The notes beneath the pieces were generated by a model. The model had not been told where the DNA came from. It was given only the letters and a program-made list of their open reading frames with translations, and did no database searches. From the NCBI GenBank assembly GCA_012518795.1, contig JAAYRL010000014.1:1-42720 (forward strand): a stretch of 42,720 nt of DNA. The letters run 5' to 3'. The translations under genes were made by a program, and so were the position numbers. Below are positions 24,319-33,195 of this stretch, one piece after another (positions within the stretch are counted from its first letter, which is position 1; each line of letters begins with the position of its first letter). This stretch comes from Clostridiaceae bacterium (GTDB lineage Bacteria; Bacillota; Clostridia; Saccharofermentanales; DTU023).

Positions 24319-26097
24319 ATGTCAAAACAACAGAAATTTAAATACTATATTATCTTATTTGTTTTTACCCTGATTTTTTGGTTCTTTGATTTAACACCGA
24401 TAAATCCACGTGATAAAGGATTCTTTATTCGTTTGCTCATTTTGAGTATTTTAATTATCATACCCTTTTTAATTAATCTACCCCAAAAGGAAGATAATAG
24501 CGACGACGAGTCAAGAAAAGAAGCTAAAAATCCTTTTGATTTTAAAAATATTCAAAATGTCCGGATCAAAATTACCTCGTTAAAGGATATTTTCAAACAC
24601 GGTTCCGGTTTGATCTGGATTCCATTGATTTTGGCAGTATTGTTTTTGATTTTCAATCTCTCTTCTGCCAAGCTTTTTCAATCTAAAAAATATGCGAAAT
24701 TGCTTACTGTAGAAGAAGGCGATTTCCAGGGTAATATCGCCGAAATTGATTTCACCGATATTCCGACCGTAGATAAACAGACCGCTTCCAGACTTGGCAG
24801 CAAAAAAATGGGTGAAATTGCCGAACTCGTTTCACAATTTGAAGTTGAACCGGATTATGTCCAGATTAATTATCAAGGCAGACCGGTCCGGGTTACTCCT
24901 TTGCGTTACGGAGATATTATTAAATGGTTTAATAATCGTTCTGAGGGTTTACCACGTTTGATTCGTGTCGACATGATTGACAGTAGTGTCGAATTACAGA
25001 ACCTTCCTTCAGGAATGAAATATTCTAATTCTGAACCTTTGTTTAGAAACATCAAACGCCATTTACGCTTTAAATATCCTTTTGATATTATGGACGATCC
25101 TGTTATGGAAGTTGATGAGGACGGTATTCCTTACTGGATTACGCCCGTACTCAAACCGACCATCGGCTGGTTTGGCGGTCTTGATGTAAAAGAAGTAATC
25201 TTATGCAATGCATTGACCGGTGAAACAGTAAAACATAAAATCGGTGAAATTCCCGCTTGGATTGACCGTGTATATTCTTCAGATCTGATTCTGGAACATA
25301 TTGACTATTACGGTAAATATCAAAGAGGATTCTTCAATTCGTTTATCGGGCAAAAAGGTGTCTTGCAAGCAACCGCTTTGTACAACTATCTGGCAATTGA
25401 TGATGATGTTTATTTATATACCGGTATCACATCGGTTTCAACTGAAGATAATTCCAATCTGGGCTTTGTGCTGGTTAATTTACGTACAAAACAAACTAAT
25501 TTTTATGCAATACCGTCTGCTGACGAATCTTCGGCAATGCGCAGTGCTGAGGGTGCTGTACAAGAAAAAGGCTATACGTCCACTGTACCTATTTTATTAA
25601 ACATCAACGGCAGACCGTCTTACTGTATGGCTTTGAAAGATCAAGCTGAGCTGGTAAAAATGTATGCCTTGGTTGACGCTCAGAATTATCAGACAACAGG
25701 TGTCGGTGCCAGTATTAAAGAAGCCATGCAAAACTATGATATCAGCCAAAGCAGCCGTTTGATTAATGAACCTGATGCTGATGAAGAACAACTGATTGCC
25801 AGCTCTTTCCAAGGAGAAATCATTGATCTCAGCAACGTCATTATAAACGGCAATACCTACTATTATTTCATGTTAGATAATGGCAAAGCTGAAGACAGTG
25901 CTGCAGAAAAATATTATGAAAGTCAAATTTTCTCCGCATCCATACATTTATCGGATCAACTTCCTTTCCTGGAACCGGGAGACCAGGTTAAAATTGATTT
26001 CTTTGCACCTCAAATTGATGAAGACTCCGAACAAAGCGCTTCGGATTTCTCAGGGCGCAAAGCAATTGAAATCAATGCAATTGAAATTGTTAAATAA
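24319..26097 (+). CDS. Membrane protein with large C-terminal domain, unknown function
   Basis: The 592-residue protein starts with two membrane helices (about 9-22 and 38-56), a charged cytoplasmic loop and a third helix (about 94-114), after which some 480 residues follow outside. This part has a mixed alpha/beta pattern with internal VVNLRTKQTNFYAIPSADES-like and INGRPSYCMALKD segments that recall repeated PepSY-type units, but I do not recognise a family. The C-terminal ~90 residues look like a beta-barrel (OB-like) domain. AGGAG lies 13 bases upstream of the ATG, a long spacing. It is divergent from murT across a 116-bp gap that should contain both promoters. Confidence 0.75.
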   Translation: MSKQQKFKYYIILFVFTLIFWFFDLTPINPRDKGFFIRLLILSILIIIPFLINLPQKEDNSDDESRKEAKNPFDFKNIQNVRIKITSLKDIFKHGSGLIWIPLILAVLFLIFNLSSAKLFQSKKYAKLLTVEEGDFQGNIAEIDFTDIPTVDKQTASRLGSKKMGEIAELVSQFEVEPDYVQINYQGRPVRVTPLRYGDIIKWFNNRSEGLPRLIRVDMIDSSVELQNLPSGMKYSNSEPLFRNIKRHLRFKYPFDIMDDPVMEVDEDGIPYWITPVLKPTIGWFGGLDVKEVILCNALTGETVKHKIGEIPAWIDRVYSSDLILEHIDYYGKYQRGFFNSFIGQKGVLQATALYNYLAIDDDVYLYTGITSVSTEDNSNLGFVLVNLRTKQTNFYAIPSADESSAMRSAEGAVQEKGYTSTVPILLNINGRPSYCMALKDQAELVKMYALVDAQNYQTTGVGASIKEAMQNYDISQSSRLINEPDADEEQLIASSFQGEIIDLSNVIINGNTYYYFMLDNGKAEDSAAEKYYESQIFSASIHLSDQLPFLEPGDQVKIDFFAPQIDEDSEQSASDFSGRKAIEINAIEIVK

Positions 26098-26190
26098 GCA
26101 TTGTAAATCATTTACAAGACAAGGGGAGCTATTAGTAGATATACAACTTGGGAAAAACGGTTTTACCAAAGAGCATGAGGGCGAGGGCAT

Positions 26191-26612
26191 GCACACTTTT
26201 TAAGGTTGAGCAGTGGAAATCCAGGACAAGCTTAAAAAGTGTGCAGATACAACCCGGAAAAGCCGGTTTTATCAAGGGGCATGCACACTTTTTAAGGTTA
26301 AGCAGCGGAAATCCAGGATAAGCTTAAAAAGTGTGCAGATACAACCCGGAAAAGCCGGTTTTACCAAGGGGAATGCACACTTTTTAAGGTTGAGCAGCGA
26401 AAATCCAGGATAAGCTTAAAAAGTGTGCAGATACAACCCGGAAACGCCGGTTTTATCAAAGGGCATGCACACTTTTTAAGGTTAAGCAGCGAAAATCCAG
26501 GATAAGCTTAAAAAGTGTGCAGATACAACCCGAAAACGTCGGTTTTATCAAGGGGAATGCACACTTTTTAAGGTTGAGCAGTGGAAATCCAGGATAAGCT
26601 TAAAAAGTGTGC
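26191..26612 (+). repeat. 92-bp palindromic repeat array, 4.6 copies
   Basis: GCACACTTTTTAAG recurs at 26191, 26283, 26375, 26467 and 26559, exactly 92 bp apart, each time closed 40 bp later by CTTAAAAAGTGTGC. The ~38-bp link contains its own small palindrome (CCGGAAAAGCCGG). Copies are about 95% identical. The array fills most of the 565-bp gap between convergent genes and could act as a two-way terminator. It is not CRISPR because links are conserved too. Confidence 0.95.
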
Positions 26613-26662
26613 CAAACCAATTATTCAGTTCATTTTTAGCTTAATTATTTATGCTATGATTT

Positions 26663-27625
26663 TTATTCGTATAATGTTCCGTCCAATGTGGAAAGATAAC
26701 GTAAAACCGAGTTCGCAGCGATTGCACCGTCGGCTGCTGCGGTAATAACTTGTCGGAAGGATTTATCTCTGATATCGCCGGCTGCAAATACACCCGGAAT
26801 ATTGGTTTGCATCTCCGCATCGGTAATAATATAGCCGTTATTTTTTGCTAATTCATCGCCGAAAAGATTTGAATTCGGCACATTACCGACAAAGACGAAT
26901 AACCCGAGCAATGCATCGTTTTCATTTTTCTTGATCACAGTTATCTGATCATTTTCTACATTGCGTACGGTTAGTTCTTCAATTACATCTTCACCGGAAA
27001 CCGATTCGACCACTGTATTGAGCATCAATTCCAGGCCCGATGTGTTCCTGGCTCTTTCCTGAACGGATTCAACTGCACGTAAACGATCACGTCGATGAAT
27101 TATCGTAACTTTACGTGCAAGTTTAGTTAAATAAATCGCTTCTTCAACTGCAGCTTCACCGCCACCAATTACAAAGACTTCTGATCCTTTAAAGAAATTG
27201 CCATCACAAGTCGCACAATAAGAAACTCCACGTCCGGTAAATTCAGCTTCACCTGTAAAACCACCCTTGCGCGGACTGGATCCGGTTGCAATGATCAAAC
27301 TGCGTGCTTGATAGGTCTGCATCATGCCTTTGACAGTTTTTACAGCAGAATTCAAATCTACTTCTTGAACAATATCTTGGGCTCTTTCACTGCCGAATAA
27401 TTCTGCTTGCTTGCTAAAACGCTCGATGAGGCTTGTTCCGGATTCACCATCCGGATTTTGTCCCGGATAATTTTCAATAATACTCGTACTGGCGATTTGT
27501 CCACCATCAAGACCTTGTTCGATAATAATGTTGGATAAACCTGCTCTCCCCGCATAAATTCCGGCAGCTAAACCGGCAGGTCCCGCACCTATAATTGCTA
27601 CATCATATATTTTTTGTTCGTTCAT
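26663..27625 (-). CDS. trxB: Thioredoxin reductase
   Basis: From the ATG at 27625 (GAGGTG 6 bases upstream) the enzyme has 320 residues, the usual length. The FAD-binding motif GAGPAG is at about 13-18, the redox-active cysteines are Cys137 and Cys140 (YCATCDG), the NADPH motif GGGEAA is near 153-158, and the C-terminal FAD motif GVFAAGD follows. It reduces thioredoxin with NADPH in the cytoplasm and so maintains thiol balance in an anaerobe. It stands alone; the downstream gap is the 92-bp repeat array. Confidence 0.95.
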   Translation of the reverse strand: MNEQKIYDVAIIGAGPAGLAAGIYAGRAGLSNIIIEQGLDGGQIASTSIIENYPGQNPDGESGTSLIERFSKQAELFGSERAQDIVQEVDLNSAVKTVKGMMQTYQARSLIIATGSSPRKGGFTGEAEFTGRGVSYCATCDGNFFKGSEVFVIGGGEAAVEEAIYLTKLARKVTIIHRRDRLRAVESVQERARNTSGLELMLNTVVESVSGEDVIEELTVRNVENDQITVIKKNENDALLGLFVFVGNVPNSNLFGDELAKNNGYIITDAEMQTNIPGVFAAGDIRDKSFRQVITAAADGAIAANSVLRYLSTLDGTLYE

Positions 27626-27880
27626 TTTATGCACCTCGCTAGACATTAAGTCCTTCTATTAGGATAAAAATTATAATTTGAATTTCTATGCCTACCAAAT
27701 CTGATTTTCAAAACTGATATTAATTTTATAATTTCTTTTTTGCTGTTAGTTTCTTATTTCTCGTTTAAGGTGTATTCTAATACGGCATAAAAAAATTAAC
27801 AAACCGAATCAAAAATAGTTGCAAAATGTTACAGATAATTCGAAAATTACTTTTGAGACTTACGAATAACCTTGAATATC

Positions 27881-28056
27881 TTAGAGAAACTTCGAGGAAC
27901 ATAGAGAAATTTCGAGGAACTTAGAGAAATTTATAGAGACTTCGAGGAACTTAGAATTAACTTCGAGGAACTTAGAATTAACTTCGAGGAACTTAGAGAA
28001 ATTTTTAGAAATTTCGAGGAACTTTAGAGAAATTTAGAGAGACTTCGAGGAACTCC
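27881..28056. repeat. Degenerate TTCGAGGAAC repeats upstream of pepF
   Basis: The ten-base word TTCGAGGAAC occurs seven times (27891, 27911, 27941, 27962, 27983, 28013, 28044) with spacings of 20-21 or 30-31 bp, joined by TTAGAGAAAT-type links. Spacing near whole helical turns would put all copies on one face of the DNA. The array ends about 70 bp before the pepF start. The earlier part of this 460-bp gap (27647-27880) shows nothing clear. Confidence 0.85.
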
Positions 28057-28125
28057 GAACAACTCGAATAACTCCGAGTAGGTTCGAATTACTTTCAAGC
28101 AACTTAGATGAAAGGATTTTTCACA

Positions 28126-29970
28126 ATGACTATTCAGGCACTACCTTTAAGATCAGAAATTCCCGTTGCAGAAACTTGGGATGTAAATGCAATTTTCTCT
28201 ACAGATGATGAATGTAGAACAGCCCAAACCGGACTGAAAGAAAAAACACAATCTTTTGTTGATAAATATAAAACCAAAATTAAAACTACGACTGATCCGC
28301 AATTCCTTTTGACCGGAATCGCCGATTACGAGCAAATTATTATTCTCATCAACAATATCGACACATATATTTCTCTGCAATTCGCTGTCGATATGAGGAA
28401 TGATCACTTAGGTAAAAGGTTGCAGGAGTTTCAATTATTAGCTGCTGAAATTAATTCTGAATTATCATTTTTCTCAAGCGAATTGGCAGAAACCGAGCAA
28501 CAAGTAATCGAGCAGGCTATAGAACAAACAGAAAATTACAAACAATATTTATCTGATCAATTGGCCTACCAAAAATATTTACTTAAACCTCAAACTGAAC
28601 GGGTGCTTGCTGCATTGGCTCCTACCTTAAACTTGCCGGAAACAATCTACGAAACAGCAAAAGCTCAAGATATGGATTTTCCGGATTTTGAAGTCAATGG
28701 CAAATCTTATCCGCTAAGCTATGTTTTATATGAAACAAAATATTCTGCCGTATCTGATACTGAAATTCGGCGCAATGCTTTTAAAGCTTTTTCCGCGACC
28801 TTACAAAAATATCATAATATTAATGCCGAAATATTATTAGCAAATTTCACCTATAAAGAAACCATGGCTAAATTACGTGGTTTCAAAAATGCCACTGAAG
28901 CAGCTTTGTTTTATCAAAAAAGCTCTCGTGAACTCTATGATCGTCAGATCGATTTGATCATGAACGAACTTGCTCCCCATATGCGACGTTATGCAAAATT
29001 AATTCAAAAAGCATACAATCTGGAAGAAATGCATTTCGCAGACTTACTGTTACCTCTGGATCCTGAATTTTCTCCTCCGGTTTCAATCAAAGATTCAGAA
29101 CAGTATATTTCCGATGCTATACAAATTATGGGCAAAGATTATCACGATATGATTATGGCAAGCTTTCCTGAACGTTGGATTGACTTCGCCCAAAACATAG
29201 GTAAATCAACCGGCGGTTTTTGTACGATGGCTCCTGCTGCCCATCCTTATATATTAATCAACTGGTCGGGGCAATTAAGTGAGGTATTTACTCTTGCTCA
29301 TGAACTAGGTCATGCCGCACAGGATATTTTAGTTTCACAAAACAATTCATTCTTAGAAGCCGAGATGCCATTTTATTTGGTCGAAGTTCCCTCCACAACA
29401 CATGAATTATTATTAAGTGACAGCCTGTTAAAGAAAAATGATGATCCGCGTTTCAGACGTTGGGTTATCTCTTCCATGATCGGCAATACCTATTATCACA
29501 ATGCGGTAACCCATCTGCATGAAGCCTGTTTCCAAAGAACAGTCATGGATCGGATCGCAGCCGGCGAACAATTGTCCGCCAATGATTTAGATAATATTTT
29601 CCGAGAATTACTCGAACAATTCTGGGGTGATGCTGTAATCATTGATCCGGGTGCAGAAAAAACCTGGATGCGTCAACCACACTACTATGCAAATCTCTAT
29701 TCTTATACTTACAGTGCAAGCCTGGTTGTTGCCACGGATTTCTTTATTAAATTAAATCAAAATTCTGCATCCGAACCGGCAAATTCCAAAGAAAATCATC
29801 TTGCACAGCAAGTAGAGAAATGGCTAAAATTCCTTCGCACCGGCGGACCACTTGATGTAATTGAGCATGCCAAAATACTCGACGTCGATTTAACTACTGA
29901 TCAACCATTACGCAATATGATCAATTTTATCGGTGAAATGATTTCTGAATTAGAAAAATTGAGCCCCTGA
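28126..29970 (+). CDS. pepF: Oligoendopeptidase F
   Basis: From the ATG at 28126 (AAAGGA 9 bases upstream; an earlier ATG at 28108 lacks a site) the protein has 614 residues. The zinc motif is HELGH at 392-396, followed by a third ligand Glu in the EAEMPFYLVEVPSTTHELLL helix about 25 residues on. The N-terminal ~110 residues form the PepF helical lobe that closes over peptide substrates. No signal peptide is present; the enzyme cuts peptides of roughly 7-17 residues in the cytoplasm. The stop codon lies inside the first copy of a 162-bp repeat. Confidence 0.94.
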   Translation: MTIQALPLRSEIPVAETWDVNAIFSTDDECRTAQTGLKEKTQSFVDKYKTKIKTTTDPQFLLTGIADYEQIIILINNIDTYISLQFAVDMRNDHLGKRLQEFQLLAAEINSELSFFSSELAETEQQVIEQAIEQTENYKQYLSDQLAYQKYLLKPQTERVLAALAPTLNLPETIYETAKAQDMDFPDFEVNGKSYPLSYVLYETKYSAVSDTEIRRNAFKAFSATLQKYHNINAEILLANFTYKETMAKLRGFKNATEAALFYQKSSRELYDRQIDLIMNELAPHMRRYAKLIQKAYNLEEMHFADLLLPLDPEFSPPVSIKDSEQYISDAIQIMGKDYHDMIMASFPERWIDFAQNIGKSTGGFCTMAPAAHPYILINWSGQLSEVFTLAHELGHAAQDILVSQNNSFLEAEMPFYLVEVPSTTHELLLSDSLLKKNDDPRFRRWVISSMIGNTYYHNAVTHLHEACFQRTVMDRIAAGEQLSANDLDNIFRELLEQFWGDAVIIDPGAEKTWMRQPHYYANLYSYTYSASLVVATDFFIKLNQNSASEPANSKENHLAQQVEKWLKFLRTGGPLDVIEHAKILDVDLTTDQPLRNMINFIGEMISELEKLSP

Positions 29971-30310
29971 TTTTTGTACTTTAATAATAAACAATTAATT
30001 ATTTCACGATATTAAATGGTCAGAGCATGAGTTTGCTTATAAAATTCATAAAAACTTGGCGAATATGTCGTCAAAAATCACACTGTTTGAAGGCCTTGGC
30101 CGAGTTTGTGATTTTAGACATATGAGCCCTAGTTTTTGAATTTTAATAATAAACAATTAATTATTTCACGATATTAAATGGTCAGAGCATGAGTTTGCTT
30201 ATAAAATTCATAAAAACTTGGCGAATATGTCGTCAAAAATCACACTGTTTGAGGGCCTTGGCCGAGTTTGTGATTTTAGACATATGAGCCCTAGTTTTTG
30301 AATTTTATAA
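29961..30310. repeat. 162-bp direct repeat, two copies plus a partial third
   Basis: Copies begin with GAGCCC at 29961, 30124 and 30286, the first overlapping the pepF stop codon and the third ending near 30310. The two full copies are nearly identical. Each contains the inverted arms AAAATCACA and TGTGATTTT around a GGCC..GGCC core, so each could form a strong hairpin; this may serve as the pepF terminator. Confidence 0.93.
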
Positions 30311-30370
30311 GCACGAATGATTGTCCATTTAATATGTGAATGAATATTGTGAATTATTATGGAAATTTAC

Positions 30371-30433
30371 GGGAATTATTATGGGAATTATTATGGGAAT
30401 TATTATAGGAATTATTCTTATTGGGAATTATTT
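30371..30433. repeat. 12-bp tandem repeat GGGAATTATTAT
   Basis: The unit occurs at 30371, 30383 and 30395 and in degenerate form up to 30433. The last bases overlap the 3' end of the C39-like peptidase gene on the minus strand, so the array has reached or contributed to its final codons. Confidence 0.85.
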
Positions 30434-31630
30434 ATAGAAACTCCAGGCAACTTCCGTTTCATCCAATAATTCTGAGAGATTCCACATTTTGTTAGTATTG
30501 CTGATGCTGTTACTGTCTTGAAGTTTAACCATATCACCTTCAATATCATATAACAGGATGAAATGTCCGACACTGGTAAATTCGGGATGATTGACCATCA
30601 TAATAACCGGTTTACCATCTTCAAGAGCTTGCTTAATTCGCTCAGGTTGATGAACATTTAACATTTCAGACTTTATGCCGAAAGCATTGACACCTTTCGT
30701 AAATAAAGACCATAGTGTACCTTTGCCATTAGTAGCTTCATAGCCATTTTGACGCGCGAATTCACGTGCTGTGGTCGGTGTCATAGTTTCATCCTGATTC
30801 ATACCGGAAACCAGCATTGCAAAATTTACCGGTCCGCAACCCGATGTTACAAGCTGTCCCCCGCTGTAATCTAAATAGCCCCAAGTGCTGTCCCAGTTTG
30901 AATAGTATGGATACTTGCTTTTTGATTTTGCTTTAGTAAAATCAACTTTATTGGATTTTGCATGAGGATCATAATTTTGTGGATTTTTTAAATAATCAAA
31001 ATATTTATAGACAAAATGTACCGATTGAGGTCTTTTCACAAGTAAATTCTGTAAATTAACAGGTAATTTATTATGTTTCTTCATGATTTGATCATAACGC
31101 CATTGCTCCAGAGGATTATATTCATAGGTATCCCCACTAAAATTCATATCTACTACGTCGGGATATTGTTTGAGCAATTCAATTTCTTCCGGATCTGTGG
31201 CTTCGTAATGACCACCACTTTCAAAATATGGAACCGGAACAATGATAGGTTCAGATTCAATTTCAGTCTCACTTTCTTCCGGCGAATTCATTTTGTCAGA
31301 TTCAGACATCTTGGAATCAGCTTGATTATTATTAGAATCAGCTTGATTATTATTGGAATCAACTTGATTATTATTGGAATCAACTTGATTATTATGAGAA
31401 TCAGCTTGATCAGTCTTAGAATTAGTATCAGAAACAGATTCAGAATCAACTTTTTCATCTAAAGCGGCTGAAATTGTTTTTTCCTCTGAAACAGCAGCAG
31501 ATCCAACTATATTGCCTACAGTCGGATCTGTATTATTATCAGTATGTATGACTAGTCCGATCAGGATCGCAACTATAATGATAATTGCGCTATATCGGAT
31601 TATTTTTTGTTGTAAGAAATCACTCTTCAA
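30428..31630 (-). CDS. Secreted or anchored C39-like cysteine peptidase
   Basis: The 400-residue protein has an N-terminal membrane helix (about 13-29), then a long Asn/Asp/Ser spacer with four seven-residue repeats (NNQVDSN type, ~79-106). The C-terminal ~160 residues are a Peptidase_C39_2-type domain: catalytic Cys265 in TSGCGPVNFAM, His356 in TSVGHFILL and Asp372 in KLQDSNS. It may be released or remain tethered; the substrate is unknown. No ATG lies near the beginning; the best start is TTG at 31630, behind AGGGG at 6 bases. That start region is a duplicated copy of the 3' end of the upstream gene. Confidence 0.85.
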   Translation of the reverse strand: MKSDFLQQKIIRYSAIIIIVAILIGLVIHTDNNTDPTVGNIVGSAAVSEEKTISAALDEKVDSESVSDTNSKTDQADSHNNQVDSNNNQVDSNNNQADSNNNQADSKMSESDKMNSPEESETEIESEPIIVPVPYFESGGHYEATDPEEIELLKQYPDVVDMNFSGDTYEYNPLEQWRYDQIMKKHNKLPVNLQNLLVKRPQSVHFVYKYFDYLKNPQNYDPHAKSNKVDFTKAKSKSKYPYYSNWDSTWGYLDYSGGQLVTSGCGPVNFAMLVSGMNQDETMTPTTAREFARQNGYEATNGKGTLWSLFTKGVNAFGIKSEMLNVHQPERIKQALEDGKPVIMMVNHPEFTSVGHFILLYDIEGDMVKLQDSNSISNTNKMWNLSELLDETEVAWSFYK

Positions 31631-31788
31631 CAGTTTCCCCTATATTCCCAATTTTATATGAAAATCTTTATCTTCAATAAATGCTAGAATAGGATTGTAT
31701 TTGTTGTAAGAAATTAATCTTCAACAGTTTCCCCTATACTTTCAATTTTCTTATGAAAATCTTCATCTTCACTAACTACTAAAATCGG
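31607..31788. repeat. Duplication joining two genes (two copies, 94 bp apart)
   Basis: About 88 bp starting at 31607 recur from 31701 at roughly 85% identity. The right copy is the 3' end of the HPr-like gene with its stop codon; the left copy supplies the ribosome-binding site, TTG start and first codons of the peptidase gene. The same bases AGGGGAAACTG are codons in one copy and a ribosome-binding site in the other. Confidence 0.88.
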
Positions 31789-31947
31789 TTTGGCAAAATC
31801 AAGACCGAATAAACCGATAAAACTTTTTGCATCAACGATAATCTTACCGTCTTCTGAGTGAAAACCGACATCTTCTCTGGAAAGAGTTGCATAGTATTGA
31901 ACTAATTGCAGTTCGTCAATTGAACGAAAATATTTTTTTGTAATCAT
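31714..31947 (-). CDS. Small HPr-like protein without the phospho-histidine
   Basis: The 77-residue protein resembles HPr of the phosphotransferase system in its second half: AKSFIGLFGLDFAKPILVVS matches the HPr helix-strand segment with Lys-Ser at the regulatory-serine position, and it ends in a helix (DFHKKIESIGETVED). The region where HPr has its active His (GIHARPA) reads instead LVQYYATLSREDVGF, with no equivalent histidine. It therefore cannot carry phosphate in the usual way and may be regulatory. A GGAG site lies upstream of the ATG. It precedes the peptidase gene on the same strand. Confidence 0.65.
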   Translation of the reverse strand: MITKKYFRSIDELQLVQYYATLSREDVGFHSEDGKIIVDAKSFIGLFGLDFAKPILVVSEDEDFHKKIESIGETVED

Positions 31948-32207
31948 AAAAATCTCCTTCTAATTTTTAATATCAATTTTTTGTTTTTCTTTAATACTTA
32001 ATTGATTCACTATTTTTCATTTATGCTTATTTTTTCGCATTATCTACTACTGTTTTTACACTACTCTTAATTGTATCATTTTAACATAGTTAATTAAAGC
32101 AAGCAGACTTATATATTAGAGCTTTGCAACTTTTTGTTTAATCAGCACAACGAAGTTAGATCATAATTATAGATGATTATGATCGTTCTACTTTAATGGC
32201 AAAATTA

Positions 32208-33137
32208 TTAAATATTAGCTACCGGACCGGATTTTGCAGTAATATATTTTCTTTTTAATTCTTGAGCGAAAACTTCAGCAGCAGGAGATAAGGGTTTATT
32301 GCTATGGTACGCCAAAAAGAAATTATGATTTAAATGTTTACTAGTGATGTTCTCACCGAAGATCAATAATCCGCTTTGTTTGGTTATATATTGGATAGGT
32401 ACTAAAGCAATACCTAGATCATTTCTCACAGCTTCAATAATACCTTGGACATTTTCCATTGAAGCTATAACACTCAAATCACGCCTTTCTAAATCGATAC
32501 TTGCAATATAGCGCATTAGGCTTTGGTATAAAACAGAGCCATCTTTTGGCAAGATAAAGCGAGAATTTTTTAACAGCTCGGTCAACTCGGTCTCTTCATT
32601 TTGCATTTCTCTATAGTTACTGTTATCCGGTGTAATGAAAACATATTTAACATCAGCGATCGGTTCCAAGACAATATTTCTTTTTTCAATATCAGATTCT
32701 AAAATTCCAATCTCAATAATGTTATCCAAAATAGCTTCCAAGATATCGTTATTGGAATAATTTGTAATATTAAATGTTAATTCTTTATATTTGTTAGAAA
32801 ACTCACTGACAAATCTCGGCAAAAAACATTCTGATGGAAATTCGGTTACTCCGATTTGTAAGGTTCCTGAAATACTCGATGTCTCATGTTTGAGTTCAAG
32901 CAAAGCTCTTTCTCTCAATTTAAGAATTTCTTTTGCATACCCATACAATACTTTTCCGGCTTGAGAAGGGTAAATCTCTTTAGTTGATCTTATTACTAAT
33001 TTTGTCCCGACTTCTCTTTCCAAAGTTCTAATATGTGAACTGATCGTTGGTTGAGACAAATAGGTTGCCTCCGCAGCTTTGCTAAAACTCCCGAAATCAA
33101 TTACATTAACTAATGCTTCTAATTGTTTAATTTGCAT
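32208..33137 (-). CDS. LysR-family transcriptional regulator
   Basis: The 309-residue protein has the N-terminal winged helix-turn-helix (LEALVNVIDFGSFSKAAEAT ... SQPTISSHIRTLEREVGTKL) and a C-terminal effector domain (about 90-295) of two alpha/beta lobes beginning GTLQIGVTEFPSECFLPRFV. It resembles the CysL/CbbR-like group, but the effector is not readable. GAGGT lies 6 bases before the ATG at 33137. No divergent target gene is adjacent; mfd lies upstream on the same strand with a 58-bp gap, so it may even be read from the mfd transcript. The 250-bp gap downstream shows no feature beyond AT-rich DNA. Confidence 0.92.
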   Translation of the reverse strand: MQIKQLEALVNVIDFGSFSKAAEATYLSQPTISSHIRTLEREVGTKLVIRSTKEIYPSQAGKVLYGYAKEILKLRERALLELKHETSSISGTLQIGVTEFPSECFLPRFVSEFSNKYKELTFNITNYSNNDILEAILDNIIEIGILESDIEKRNIVLEPIADVKYVFITPDNSNYREMQNEETELTELLKNSRFILPKDGSVLYQSLMRYIASIDLERRDLSVIASMENVQGIIEAVRNDLGIALVPIQYITKQSGLLIFGENITSKHLNHNFFLAYHSNKPLSPAAEVFAQELKRKYITAKSGPVANI

Positions 33138-33195
33138 ATACTTACCTCAATCTACAAATTATTAATGCTGAATTATTATAAACTATTTTATATAA

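Noticed and set aside
26191-26612. CRISPR array in the 92-bp repeats
   Set aside because: Links between the hairpin parts are as conserved as the hairpins, so there are no variable spacers.
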